A DNA stretch of 64,000 bases from Candidatus Ribeiella danica (GTDB lineage: Bacteria > Chloroflexota > Chloroflexia > Chloroflexales > Roseiflexaceae): the NCBI GenBank assembly GCA_016717335.1, contig JADKFS010000001.1, positions 2,542,001 through 2,606,000 on the forward strand, written 5' to 3'. Both the position numbers and the translations under genes were made by a program. The number at the start of each line of letters is the position of its first letter. The first letter of the stretch is position 1. The notes under the pieces are model-generated. The model worked only from the letters and a program-made list of their open reading frames with translations. It was not told the DNA's origin and ran no database searches. This document shows positions 34,591 through 43,215 of this stretch, piece by piece.

Positions 34591-36564
34591 TCAGGGCTTG
34601 CGGGCTGCTGCGCCGACCATGCGCATCTTCAGCAGCTCGTTGGCCACGGGCTCCTGGCTGTCTGGGACGAGCGCCGGGCGCAGCTGCGGGACCAGGCTCT
34701 TGAGCGCGTACATGATCCGATCGGCCTTGTTCGACTGGGCGGCCAGGTCAAGCGCGGCGATCGACTCGTTCAGGTACATGGGCACGAAGGTGCTGGCGTT
34801 GCACGCGATGAAGATCTTCTCGTGCACCGTGCGCTCGAACTCCTCGCCGGCCACGAACAGCTCCTCGTACAGCTTCTCGCCCGGCCGCATCCCCGTGAAG
34901 ACGATGTCGATGTCGCGCCCCACCTCCAGCCCGGAGAGCTCGATCATGTCGCGCGCCAGGTCGACGATCTTGATCGGCTCGCCCATGTCGAGCGTGAACA
35001 CCTCGCCGCCCTTGCCCAGCGTGGCCGCCTGAAGCGTCAGCTGCACCGCCTCGGGGATGGTCATGAAATAGCGCCGCATGTCCGGGTGTGTCACCGTCAC
35101 CGGGCCACCGGCCGCGATCTGCTGCTTGAAGGTCAGCACCACGCTGCCGCGGCTGCCCAGCACATTGCCGAAGCGCACCGCCACGTACGGGCGGCCGCTG
35201 ATCGCCGCGGCTTGGTGCACCAGCAGCTCGGCCACGCGCTTGCTCGCGCCCATGATGCTGGTCGGGTTGACCGCCTTGTCGGTCGAGATCATGACGAAGT
35301 ACTGCACCCCGTTCGCCAGCGCGACGTCCAGCAGGTTGCGCGTCCCCATCACGTTGTTGGTGATCGCCTCGACCGGGTTCAGCTCCATCAGCGGCACGTG
35401 CTTATGCGCGGCGGCGTGCAGGACGATCTCGGGCTGGAACTGCTCGAAGACCGCCTCGAGTCGCTCGGGCATGCGAATATCGGCGATCGCGGCGTGCAGC
35501 TTGACGGCGGGCCTTGTCGCGCTCTTGTCGGCGGCGATCAGCCGCAGCAGCTCGCCGTGAATGCTGAAGATGCTGTTTTCGCCATGGCCCAGCAGCACCA
35601 GCTCGGCCGGGCCGCAGCGCAGCACCTGGCGGCACAGCTCGCTGCCGATCGAGCCGCCCGCGCCGGTCACCAGCACGCGCCGGCCGCTGATCAGCGCGCT
35701 GACGGCGCTCGTGTCGGTCCAGATCACCTTGCGGCGCAGCAGATCCTCGATCTGCACATCGCGCAGCTGCCGCACGCTGGCCCGACCGTCCAGCAGCTCG
35801 TGGACGGCGGGGATGATCTTGGTCGTCAGGCCGGCCTGCTCGCAGATCCCGACCACCTCGCGGATCACCTTGCCGGGCGCGGTCGGCATGGCGATGATCG
35901 CCGTGCCGATGTTGTACTGCACGGCCAGCTTGGGGATATCCTGGCGGCTGCCCAGAACGCTGATGCTCTGGATCTTACTGTGCAGCTTGTCGTGGCTGTC
36001 ATCGACAAAGCCGACCGGGTTGAGCCCCAGCGCCGGGTTATTGCGCAGCTCCTTGACGATCGTCACGCCGGCTTGCCCGGCGCCGACCACCAGGACGCGC
36101 TTGGCGTTGCCGTGGTCGTATCTGATCTGGCACAACCGCTCAGCCAGGCGCACGCTGTAGCGAACGCCGCCGACCGCCAGGAAGGTGAGCAGGCCATCCA
36201 GCAGCGGCAGGGAGCGCGGGAAGTCGAGCGAGACCCAGCCGAGCGGGCGCAGCAGGGCGAAGAACACGAGCATCTGGGTCACCAGCGCCACGATTCCCAC
36301 CAGCGTCATCTGGGCCAGCTCGTCGATGCTGGCGTAGCGCCAGAACAAGCGATACATCCCGAGCAGATAGTAGATCATGAGCTTGACGATCAGAAAAGCC
36401 ACGGTCGCCACAAGCAGCGACGCGCGCACGTCGAGATCTGGCGCGAGTCGATCGGTGCGCAGGACGAGCGCAATGGCTGGCGTCGTCAGGAACACCAGGA
36501 TATCGAGTGAGATAAAGTGGCGATTACGCAGCTTAAGCAGATGATCGATCATAGAGTTTGTCAT
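34591..36564 (-). CDS. CapD/PglF-type membrane nucleotide-sugar dehydratase
   Basis: 657 residues, normal for the FlaA1/CapD/WbpM long form. Four N-terminal helices (about 20-130) anchor it in the membrane. A first Rossmann unit (VLVVGAGQAGVTIVKEL, near 155-175) is followed by the catalytic one (VLVTGAGGSIGSELCRQVL near 293). The active site has ISTDKAVNPTSIMGASKR, where Met replaces the Tyr of the short-chain dehydrogenase YxxxK motif, as in PglF and relatives. The reaction is 4,6-dehydration of a UDP-N-acetylhexosamine to a 4-keto-6-deoxy sugar. With the aminotransferase and sugar transferase upstream it fits synthesis of a bacillosamine-like initiating sugar. AAGGAG lies 8 nt before the ATG. 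Confidence 0.92.
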   Translation of the reverse strand: MTNSMIDHLLKLRNRHFISLDILVFLTTPAIALVLRTDRLAPDLDVRASLLVATVAFLIVKLMIYYLLGMYRLFWRYASIDELAQMTLVGIVALVTQMLVFFALLRPLGWVSLDFPRSLPLLDGLLTFLAVGGVRYSVRLAERLCQIRYDHGNAKRVLVVGAGQAGVTIVKELRNNPALGLNPVGFVDDSHDKLHSKIQSISVLGSRQDIPKLAVQYNIGTAIIAMPTAPGKVIREVVGICEQAGLTTKIIPAVHELLDGRASVRQLRDVQIEDLLRRKVIWTDTSAVSALISGRRVLVTGAGGSIGSELCRQVLRCGPAELVLLGHGENSIFSIHGELLRLIAADKSATRPAVKLHAAIADIRMPERLEAVFEQFQPEIVLHAAAHKHVPLMELNPVEAITNNVMGTRNLLDVALANGVQYFVMISTDKAVNPTSIMGASKRVAELLVHQAAAISGRPYVAVRFGNVLGSRGSVVLTFKQQIAAGGPVTVTHPDMRRYFMTIPEAVQLTLQAATLGKGGEVFTLDMGEPIKIVDLARDMIELSGLEVGRDIDIVFTGMRPGEKLYEELFVAGEEFERTVHEKIFIACNASTFVPMYLNESIAALDLAAQSNKADRIMYALKSLVPQLRPALVPDSQEPVANELLKMRMVGAAARKP

Positions 36565-37055
36565 GTGACTGGCTCCTTACGACTGGTACCACACTCGCCA
36601 GGTGGCGGCATGTTGAGTGAGTCGGAGATGATAGCGCCACCCGATCGGGCTCGCGATCCCGTCTGAACCGGGTTACATCACCTTCGTTGAACGCTACCAG
36701 GATGGTCGGTATCGGCCGCGCACGCGCACAGCGGCGGCGTGCAGGGGCGGCTCCCGTTCAAACAGTTTTGAGAGCAGGCGACTCCTGCGGCGCGCGACGC
36801 TGGGCCGCCTTCCGCAGAAGATCGTGCTGCGCATGTGGTAGCTGAAGACGTGTGGGGGAATGGACGAGGCCCGTGCGCGCGGGCGCACGGACGTACGGAT
36901 GCGCAGATCGTGAGCGATCTCGCACAGCGGCGCGACAGCAGTCAAGGCCATCGCAGTGGATCGAACGTATGACAGCCTGCGCGAGCAGCCTCGGCCAGGC
37001 CGTGGCGGCCCTCGTAGCAGTAGCCGAGCTGGCGATCCCCGATCCGGCCGGCGGC
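36565..37055. other. 491-bp gap with no recognised gene
   Basis: Between the dehydratase start and the PIG-L stop, both minus-strand. Short frames on both strands have no family-like composition or ribosome binding sites. A short inverted repeat GATCG...CGATC near 36907-36917 is the only structure I saw. It should contain the dehydratase promoter; TATCAT near 36630 on the minus strand is a weak -10 candidate. Confidence 0.4.
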
Positions 37056-37730
37056 TCAGCCGGGCAGCTGACCGCCGCGCGCGATGCGCCGCACCGTTAT
37101 GAAAACCTCGGCTGAATCCAGGCAGCACTGGTTGCCCCAGGCCTTGGCCCGGTTCTCGAGCGCGTCGAGCGAGCGCGGGTGCGGGTAGGGGCGCAGCTCG
37201 CTCTCGTAGCACGCCATCGCCGCCAGCTTCAGATCGAGCGTGGACGAGATATCGACCCACGTGTCGGGGTTGAAGCTGCGCGGGTAGGCCCACTCGGTGC
37301 TGCTGGCCGTGTCGAAGGCGTAGACCGCATCGATGTACAGCTCGGTTGGGCGCGTGGCCACCAGCAGCGCCTGAAACAGCAGATGGTGATCGCGATTGAT
37401 GTCGCCGCCGTACTGACAGTAGACCACCTGCGGGCGCAGGTCGCGCACGACCTGCTCCAGCGGCGTAATGAGATCGGTGAGAGTCAACGTGTCCAGGCGC
37501 TGGTCGGCAAACTCCAGCATCTGCACGTCCTTGATGCCGAGGATCTGCGCGGCGCGCCTGGTGTGCTCGCGCTGGCCGACCCCCGCTTTACCATATCGCA
37601 GCGACTCACCCTCGCATGCGATCACGACCGTGACATGGTCGCCAGCCCGCGCGTGGAGCGCGAGCGTGCCGCCACAGCCAAGCAGCTCGTCATCCGGATG
37701 CGCCGCAATTACCAACACATTCTTGCTCAT
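37056..37730 (-). CDS. PIG-L/LmbE-family deacetylase
   Basis: 224 residues. The zinc-binding AAHPDDELLGCGG is at residues 9-21, and QYGGDINRDHHLLFQALL holds the third zinc ligand. The family removes N-acetyl groups from GlcNAc-type sugars (for example MshB, BshB, PIG-L). Placed between a nucleotide-sugar dehydratase and an aminotransferase it probably edits an acetamido sugar of the same glycan. I chose ATG 37730 because GGTGGAG lies 3-4 nt before it and the AHPDDE motif is at its normal distance; frames extending further upstream run into the intergenic hairpin. Confidence 0.87.
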   Translation of the reverse strand: MSKNVLVIAAHPDDELLGCGGTLALHARAGDHVTVVIACEGESLRYGKAGVGQREHTRRAAQILGIKDVQMLEFADQRLDTLTLTDLITPLEQVVRDLRPQVVYCQYGGDINRDHHLLFQALLVATRPTELYIDAVYAFDTASSTEWAYPRSFNPDTWVDISSTLDLKLAAMACYESELRPYPHPRSLDALENRAKAWGNQCCLDSAEVFITVRRIARGGQLPG

Positions 37731-37769
37731 ACTCCACCTTACGTTAGAGACTCTCGCTTTTTTAACTAG

Positions 37770-37820
37770 CCAGTGGTGGGGTGTGGGGGCGGCGAAGCCG
37801 CCCCCACACCCCACCACTGG
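37770..37820. repeat. Long perfect hairpin with CGGCGAAGCCG core
   Basis: A 23-bp perfect stem with loop CGAAG, the complement of the CTTCG loop at 5323. It is followed directly by a second inverted repeat (GGAGGTCTG / CAGACCTCC, about 37820-37859). It lies between two co-directional minus-strand genes. Confidence 0.85.
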
Positions 37821-37888
37821 GGAGGTCTGAAGGCGCCGAAGGCCCCTCCAGACCTCCCCAGCGGAACAGGTATGTATTCGAAAATCCC

Positions 37889-39070
37889 TCATTCGCGGAA
37901 ACGGTCGACCACATCGGTCACCGCGCTGATCACGTCCTGCACGTCCTGGTCGCTCATCTTCGAGTAGATCGGCAGCGAGATCTCGCGCATGTACTCGCCG
38001 TAGGCCACCGGGAAGTCCTCCGGCTGGTAGCCGTAGGTCTCGCGGTAGTACGGGTGCAGGTGCAGCGGGATGAAGTGCACGCTGGTGCCGATCTGATGTC
38101 GTTTCAGCTCGGCGACGAACGCGGCCCGGTCGATGCGCAGCCGCTCCAGATTCAGGCGGAGCGTGTAGAGATGCCAGGCGTGCTGGCAGTCGTCGCGGTC
38201 GTAGGGCGTCTGCAGCTCGGGCATCGCGCCGAAGGCCGCGTCGTAGCGCTGCGCGATCGCGCGGCGCCGCAGCCACATGCGCTCGGCCTTGCGCAGCTGG
38301 GCCAGGCCCATGCCCGAGGCAATGTCGGTCAGGTTGTACTTGTAGCCCGGCGCGACGATCTCGTAGTACCACGAGCCCTCGGCGGTGTAGCGCTTCCAGG
38401 CGTCCTTGCTGATGCCGTGCAGCGCCATAATCCGGCAGCGCTCGGCCAGCGCGTCGTCCTCGGTGCAGATCATGCCGCCCTCGCCGGTGGTGATCGTCTT
38501 GGTCGCGTAGAAGCTGAAGCAGGTGAACGCGCTCAGGCTGCCGACCATCTGGCCCTTGTAGCGGGCCGGGAAGGCGTGCGCGGCGTCCTCGATCACCGGC
38601 AGGTCGTGCGCGCGCGCGACCGCGCGGATCGCGTCCATATCGGCCGGCAGCCCGGCGATATGGACCGGGACGATCGCGCGGGTGCGCGGCGTGATCGCCG
38701 CCGCGAGCAGATCGGCGCGCATGTTCAGGCTGAGCGGCTCGACATCGACGAAGACCGGGCGCGCGTCGAAGTAGCGGACGACCTCGGCGGTGGCGGCGAA
38801 GGTGTACGGCGTGGTGATCACCTCGTCGCCGCGCTGCAGGCCGGCAGCCTCAAGCGCCAGGTGCATCGCGGCGGTGCAGGAGTTGACCGCGACCGCGTGC
38901 TTGGCGCCGACCGCCGCGGCGAACTCGGCCTCGAACTGGCGCGTCTTCGGCCCGGTCGTCACCCAGCCCGAGCGCAGCGCTTCGGCGATCTCTGCGAGCT
39001 CATCCTCATCGATGTCGGGCAGGGCGAAGTGCAAGAAGCTCTCGCGGATCACTCGTTCTGTTGCGTTCAC
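37889..39070 (-). CDS. DegT/DnrJ/EryC1/StrS sugar aminotransferase
   Basis: 393 residues, PLP-dependent, usual length. The PLP Lys is in FYATKTITTGEGGMI; IPVHIAGLPADMDAI and VIEDAAHAFPARYKG are the standard cofactor-binding strands of the family (the Asp contacts the pyridine nitrogen). Relatives such as PglE, PseC and ArnB transfer an amino group to a 4-keto nucleotide sugar, which is what the CapD-like dehydratase in this cluster should produce. GTG start with GGAG 5 nt upstream. It is 138 bp downstream of the sugar transferase, so operon membership is likely but not tight. Confidence 0.92.
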   Translation of the reverse strand: MNATERVIRESFLHFALPDIDEDELAEIAEALRSGWVTTGPKTRQFEAEFAAAVGAKHAVAVNSCTAAMHLALEAAGLQRGDEVITTPYTFAATAEVVRYFDARPVFVDVEPLSLNMRADLLAAAITPRTRAIVPVHIAGLPADMDAIRAVARAHDLPVIEDAAHAFPARYKGQMVGSLSAFTCFSFYATKTITTGEGGMICTEDDALAERCRIMALHGISKDAWKRYTAEGSWYYEIVAPGYKYNLTDIASGMGLAQLRKAERMWLRRRAIAQRYDAAFGAMPELQTPYDRDDCQHAWHLYTLRLNLERLRIDRAAFVAELKRHQIGTSVHFIPLHLHPYYRETYGYQPEDFPVAYGEYMREISLPIYSKMSDQDVQDVISAVTDVVDRFRE

Positions 39071-39208
39071 AGCTCCGGTCCTTTCGATCTAATAGTGTTG
39101 GCGCTGGGGCGCGGCGCGCCCAGCGCCATTCATGAACCCTCGCCCGCGCACGGGGCGGGCGAGGTGGAGGGACAGCGATCAAGGGCCAACAACGCTGAGC
39201 TCAAGCGC

Positions 39209-39877
39209 TCAGACACGCAGGGTCTCGCGCGACTCGATCGCCTGCAGCCCTCTGGGCGGCGGCGGCAGCCACGAGCGCACGAGGATACAGTAGGCGGTCT
39301 GGACGATCACCTGAAGGTCGAGCAGCAGGCTCTGGCGCTCCACGTAGCGCAGCGCATCTTCCAGCATCACCGGCATGTGGCGCGCGAGGTACCACTCCTG
39401 CAGCGATACCCCGTCCGGCGGCGGGTCGTGATAGGTAATGTCGGGGTACCAGCGCACGTCGGCCGGCGAGACGATGCCGGGGCGCACGTCGAGCGTGCGG
39501 CGCTGCTCGGGCGTGTAGTACCGCTCGACGATCTCCCAGTCCTCGGGGCGCGGCCCGACGACCGACATATCGCCGCACAGGACATTCCAGAACTGCGGCA
39601 GCTCGTCCAGCTCGAACTTGCGCAGCAGGCGGCCGGGCGGCGTGACCCGGTCGTCGTGCTCGTCGGTGATCTTGCGATCGGCCGCGTCGCTGCCGATCCG
39701 CATAGTGCGCAGCTTGAACATATCGAACGGCTGCCCGCCGCGGCCGGCGCGGCGCGCCCGGTAGAACGCCGGCCCCGGCGATGAGAGCTTCACCGCCAGC
39801 GCGCCCGCGAGGATGAGCGGCCAGGTGATCAGCAGCACGGCGGCGGCAAACACAATGTCGAAGAGGCGCTTAACCAT
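39209..39877 (-). CDS. PglC-type polyprenyl-phosphate sugar-1-phosphate transferase
   Basis: 222 residues, the short monotopic form with a single N-terminal re-entrant helix (about 3-30, LFDIVFAAAVLLITWPLIL). The KLSSPGPAFYRARRAG block, KLRTMR, RRKFELDELPQFWNVLCGDMSVVGPRPE and RPGIVSP are the Bac_transf motifs; the catalytic Asp-Glu pair is in FELDELPQ. It starts glycan synthesis by moving a phosphosugar from UDP-sugar to undecaprenyl phosphate at the inner membrane. GGAGAACG lies just before the ATG. With neighbours it forms the initiation part of a polysaccharide or glycoprotein pathway. Confidence 0.92.
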   Translation of the reverse strand: MVKRLFDIVFAAAVLLITWPLILAGALAVKLSSPGPAFYRARRAGRGGQPFDMFKLRTMRIGSDAADRKITDEHDDRVTPPGRLLRKFELDELPQFWNVLCGDMSVVGPRPEDWEIVERYYTPEQRRTLDVRPGIVSPADVRWYPDITYHDPPPDGVSLQEWYLARHMPVMLEDALRYVERQSLLLDLQVIVQTAYCILVRSWLPPPPRGLQAIESRETLRV

Positions 39878-39965
39878 GGTTCGTTCTCCATACTATAGCG
39901 CTGGAGGCCCTCGCCCCGGCCGCCTGGCCAGGGCTCAAAACTGCGCGCATCCCCGCACGACAGCC

Positions 39966-41156
39966 TCACGCCGGCGCCACCGGCGCGGGGGCGCCGCGCG
40001 CCAGCAACTCGCGGTAGATCGAGCGGGTCTGCTGCGCAATCAGCGCGAGGTCGAAGCGCTCGACCGCGCGCGCGCGCGAGGCGCGCCCAAAGCGCTGGCG
40101 CAGATCCGGCTGCTCGACCAGCCGCGTGATCGCGCGAACGAGCGCGCCAGTGTCATGCGCAGGCACCAGCAGGCCGTTGGTCTCGTCCTCGACCACCTCG
40201 TTGCAGCCGGGCGAGTCGGTGGTGACGATCGGCAGCGCCATCGCGGCCGCCTCCATCAGAACCCGCGGGATGCCCTCGCGGTAGGCCGAGGGCAGCGCAA
40301 ACAGGTCGGTTATGGCCAGCAGCGCCGCTATGTCGCGGCGCGGCCCCGGCCAGGTCAGGCTCTGGCGCAGCTCGGCCAGCTCGGCCGGGCTCAGCCGGTC
40401 CAGGCTCTCCTCGTCGGTAGCGCCGATCAGCACGAAGCGCAGGTGGGGGTAGCGCGCGCGCAGCAGCCGCGCCGCGCCGACGAACTCGGGCACCCCCTTG
40501 GAGCGGATCACCCGCGAGATCATCGTCACGACCAGCTCGCCCGGCCTGATCCCCAGGCTCGCGCGCGCGCCGGCCAGCGCCTCGTCCGAGATCGCCGCCC
40601 GGTCGAATATGTTGATCGCCACCCCCGAGCCGGGCATGACCATCGACGCGCGCTCGGCGACGACGCCCGCGGCGATGAACTGGCGCTCGTCGGCGCTGTT
40701 CTGAAAGATCGTCAGCTGGCTGCTGCGGCAGGCCCAGGTCTGCAGCGGCTGATAGATCGTGCGCACCAGCCGGGTGATGGCGCTATCGCGCGCGTAGAGC
40801 GAGCCCAGGCCGGGCAGCGTGCCGATGATGATCGGCACGCCGGCCGCGCGCGCGGCCAGCCGACCCCAGACGCTCGGCTTCGGATCGAAGGTGTGGACGA
40901 TCTGCGGGCGCAGCGTGCGGCACAGCCGCCACAGGCGGTAGACCGAGCGCAGGTCGGCGGCCGGCGCGACGCCGCGGTTGAGCGGGTAGGCGTGGTACGC
41001 AAAGCCGGCCGTCTCGAATCGCTGCGCGAGATCGGGCGCCGAGCCGGCCGCGATGCAATTGAACTCCGGGCGCAGGCGCGACATCAGCTCGATACGCGCA
41101 TCGACATCGGGGCCGCCGACGATCAGCACCGTCGGCGTGGGGGGTGCAGGGTTCAT
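39966..41156 (-). CDS. GT4-family glycosyltransferase (PglA/EpsD-like)
   Basis: 396 residues, GT-B fold. The N-terminal half begins VLIVGGPDVDARIELMSRL and includes IVHTFDPKPSVWGRLAARAAGVPIIIGTLPGLGSLY, very like Pgl/Eps enzymes that add the second sugar to a lipid-linked first sugar. The C-terminal half has the donor site PSAYREGIPRVLMEAAAMALPIVTTDSPGCNEVV with the EX7E motif. It is the first gene of the five-gene minus-strand glycan locus, 88 bp upstream of the sugar transferase. AGGAG lies 9 nt before the ATG. Confidence 0.9.
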   Translation of the reverse strand: MNPAPPTPTVLIVGGPDVDARIELMSRLRPEFNCIAAGSAPDLAQRFETAGFAYHAYPLNRGVAPAADLRSVYRLWRLCRTLRPQIVHTFDPKPSVWGRLAARAAGVPIIIGTLPGLGSLYARDSAITRLVRTIYQPLQTWACRSSQLTIFQNSADERQFIAAGVVAERASMVMPGSGVAINIFDRAAISDEALAGARASLGIRPGELVVTMISRVIRSKGVPEFVGAARLLRARYPHLRFVLIGATDEESLDRLSPAELAELRQSLTWPGPRRDIAALLAITDLFALPSAYREGIPRVLMEAAAMALPIVTTDSPGCNEVVEDETNGLLVPAHDTGALVRAITRLVEQPDLRQRFGRASRARAVERFDLALIAQQTRSIYRELLARGAPAPVAPA

Positions 41157-41318
41157 AAGCTGCGCTCCTGCTGTTACTGACAGGGCTTACGCTGTCGGCG
41201 CGTCGACCCTCTCCCCCTGCCAGAGGAATGGGGTAGCGGGAGAGAGGAGCCAACGCGCGTCCTGCCACTGACAGAAGATGTGCCTGCTCCCAGGGCAAGG
41301 GGAGCAGGTCGATGCTCA

Positions 41319-41357
41319 GCATCAGGGTGCGGTTGCTTTGCGACCGCACCCTGATGC
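41319..41357. repeat. 18-bp hairpin after the first propeller gene
   Basis: Arms GCATCAGGGTGCGGTTGC and GCGACCGCACCCTGATGC pair with one G-U wobble around TTT. It lies 34 bp beyond the stop of the propeller gene (minus strand) and may terminate it. No U-tract. Confidence 0.6.
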
Positions 41358-41390
41358 CGGAGCAATCAAAGAGGAAGGGTGAAACCCGGG

Positions 41391-43053
41391 CTACGGCCCG
41401 ATATAGGTCTGGCGGCGCGACTCGAACGCGTCGAAATACTCGGTGCCGCGCGTGCCGAAGTCGATCCCCGACACCGGCCCGAGCTGGACGAGATCGATCC
41501 GGCGGGTGTTGTTGTCCACGCCCGTCAGGTCGGCCTTCTGTGCGCCATCGATCCACAGGGTCAGCCCGCCGTTGTTCGCGCCCGCAGCGGTGGCGGCGCG
41601 CCAGTCGATCTCGATCGGGTGCGGCGCGTCGCTGATGGCGAACCAGCCGCTGGTCGTCCAGGTTGTCGTATTGTTCAGCAGCGCGGCGCGGATCTGGTAG
41701 GCGCCGTTGGAGCGGCGCAGCTCGATCCGCAGCGCCACGGTGGATGCGCCCGAGTAGCCGTAGAAGATGTAGTGGGCATCATTGTTCGACATGGCGATCG
41801 AGTTCGGGTCGAAGGAGAAGCGCGCCCGGTAGCGCGTCTCGGCGCTCGGGCGGTCGTCGGTGACGAAGATGCTGTTGTTGTCGTTGATCAGCGCCTGCAG
41901 CCCTCTGGTCCCCGCCAGCGCCGCCGCCGCGCTCACGCTCAGGTTGCCGTTGTCGGTCACGCTCGACGGCCAGGCGGATAGGTTGCCGGCCTCGAAGCCA
42001 TCGGCGAAGATGGCGTCGGCCGGCGCGCTGGTGGCTGTCGGCGTGCTCGTCGGCGTGCTCGTCGGCGTGCTCGTCGGCGTGCTCGTCGGCGTGCTCGTCG
42101 GCGTGCTCGTCGGCGTGCTCGTCGGCGTATTTGTCGGAAGCGGCGAACCCGCGAAGTTGACGATCAGCACCGGCCGATTGGTCGCCGACTCCTTGGAATT
42201 CCAGTCGACCTGATCTGCCGACGTGCTGGTTATCCCAAAGCTGTAGGTGCCGTTGCCCTGGATCGCCGCCGTCACGTCAAATTCAGCCCAGGTATTGAGG
42301 CTCACGGTCCCAAGCGTGCTCAGCGGTGCGCCCGCGATGGCCGGCGCGTTCTGATAGGTCAGGCCCGTCTCGGTCCAAGGCGTGGTCGTGTTCAGGTAAT
42401 TGTTCGATACCACGTAGATCGACCCGCCGACAGTGCTCGGGTCGGTGACATACAGGCGCAGCTTGGCGCTCTGCACGGCGCCATTCACCCCGGCGACGGC
42501 GACCTTCAGATACGTTCTGATAGTCGGGCCGCTCACCCGCGCGCGCAGCGCCGCCATTGTGCCATAGTTCGTCGTCGCAGCGTTGCTCTGCACCCGCGTG
42601 TCGGCGCTCGGAACAAGATTCAGTGTTGTGATCGGGCCGAGCGTCGGCGTGCTGGTCGGTGTGCTGGTCGGCAGCGGCGTGCTGGTCGGTGTGCTGGTCG
42701 GCAGCGACGTGCTGGTCGGTGTGCTGGTCGGCAGCGACGTGCTGGTCGGTGTGTTGGTCGGCAGCGACGTGCTGGTCGGTGTGCTGGTCGGCAGCGATGT
42801 GCTGGTCGGTGTGTTGGTCGGCTGCGACGTGCTGGTCGGCGTCTCAGTCGGCAGCGCTGTGCTGGTTGGTGTGCTGGTCGGCAGCGATGTGCTGGTCGGC
42901 GTCTCAGTCGGCAGCGACGTGCTGGTCGACGTCTCAGTCGGCAGCGACGTGCTGGTCGACGTCTCAGTCGGCAGCGACGTGCTGGTCGACGTCTCAGTCG
43001 GCAGCGACGTGCTGGTCGACGTCTCAGTCGGCAGCGACGTGCTGGTCGGCGTG
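41391..43053 (-). CDS. Propeller paralogue 1, frameshifted 3' part (DNRLRE + C-terminal cassette)
   Basis: This is the continuation of the gene that starts at 46944, in another frame after one extra base near 43053. It encodes the rest of the Thr/Ser/Leu/Pro repeat, a DNRLRE domain (about 42630-42160; LNLVPSADTRVQ ... NYGTMAALRARV), seven perfect TSTP units and a cassette of about 200 residues that opens IFADGFEAGNLSAW and ends EYFDAFESRRQTYIGP. The cassette has a laminin-G-like beta-sandwich pattern (RYRARFSFDPNSIAMSNNDA, GLTLWIDGAQKADL). It has no ribosome binding site of its own, so it is translated only if the frame is restored. Removing one base gives a single protein of roughly 1850 residues. 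Confidence 0.75.
42037..42132 (-). repeat. 12-bp tandem repeat coding for TSTP
   Basis: Seven perfect and one imperfect copies of GTCGGCGTGCTC within propeller paralogue 1, encoding the linker between the DNRLRE domain and the C-terminal cassette. Confidence 0.95.
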
Positions 43054-43215
43054 CTCAGTCGGCAGCGACGTGCTGGTCGACGTCTCAGTCGGCAGCGACG
43101 TGCTGGTCGGCGTCTCAGTCGGCAGCGACGTGCTGGTCGGCGTCTCAGTCGGCAGCGACGTGCTGGTCGGTGTCTCAGTCGGCAGCGACGTGCTGATGGG
43201 CGTGCTAGTCGGCGT
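42640..43215 (-). repeat. 30-bp tandem repeat array coding for Thr/Ser/Leu/Pro linker
   Basis: About 19 units of 30 bp in two main variants, with GTGCTGGTCGGTGTGCTGGT or GTCTCAGTCGGCAGCGACGT as typical halves, encoding decapeptides such as TSTSLPTETS. The frameshifting extra G lies at about 43053, where one unit reads GTGCTCAG instead of GTCTCAG, which looks like a junction between the two variants. Confidence 0.92.

Noticed and set aside
34822..36510. 562-codon plus-strand frame opposite the CapD-like gene
   Set aside because: His/Gln/Arg/Asp-rich shadow frame with no motif; the minus-strand dehydratase is unmistakable.
36852..37115. 87-codon plus-strand frame in the gap before PIG-L
   Set aside because: No ribosome binding site, overlaps the PIG-L 3' end antisense, and has no recognisable feature.
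42640..43215. Regular 30-bp repeats considered as a CRISPR array
   Set aside because: Units are contiguous with no unique spacers, and encode a Thr/Ser/Pro linker in frame with flanking domains.
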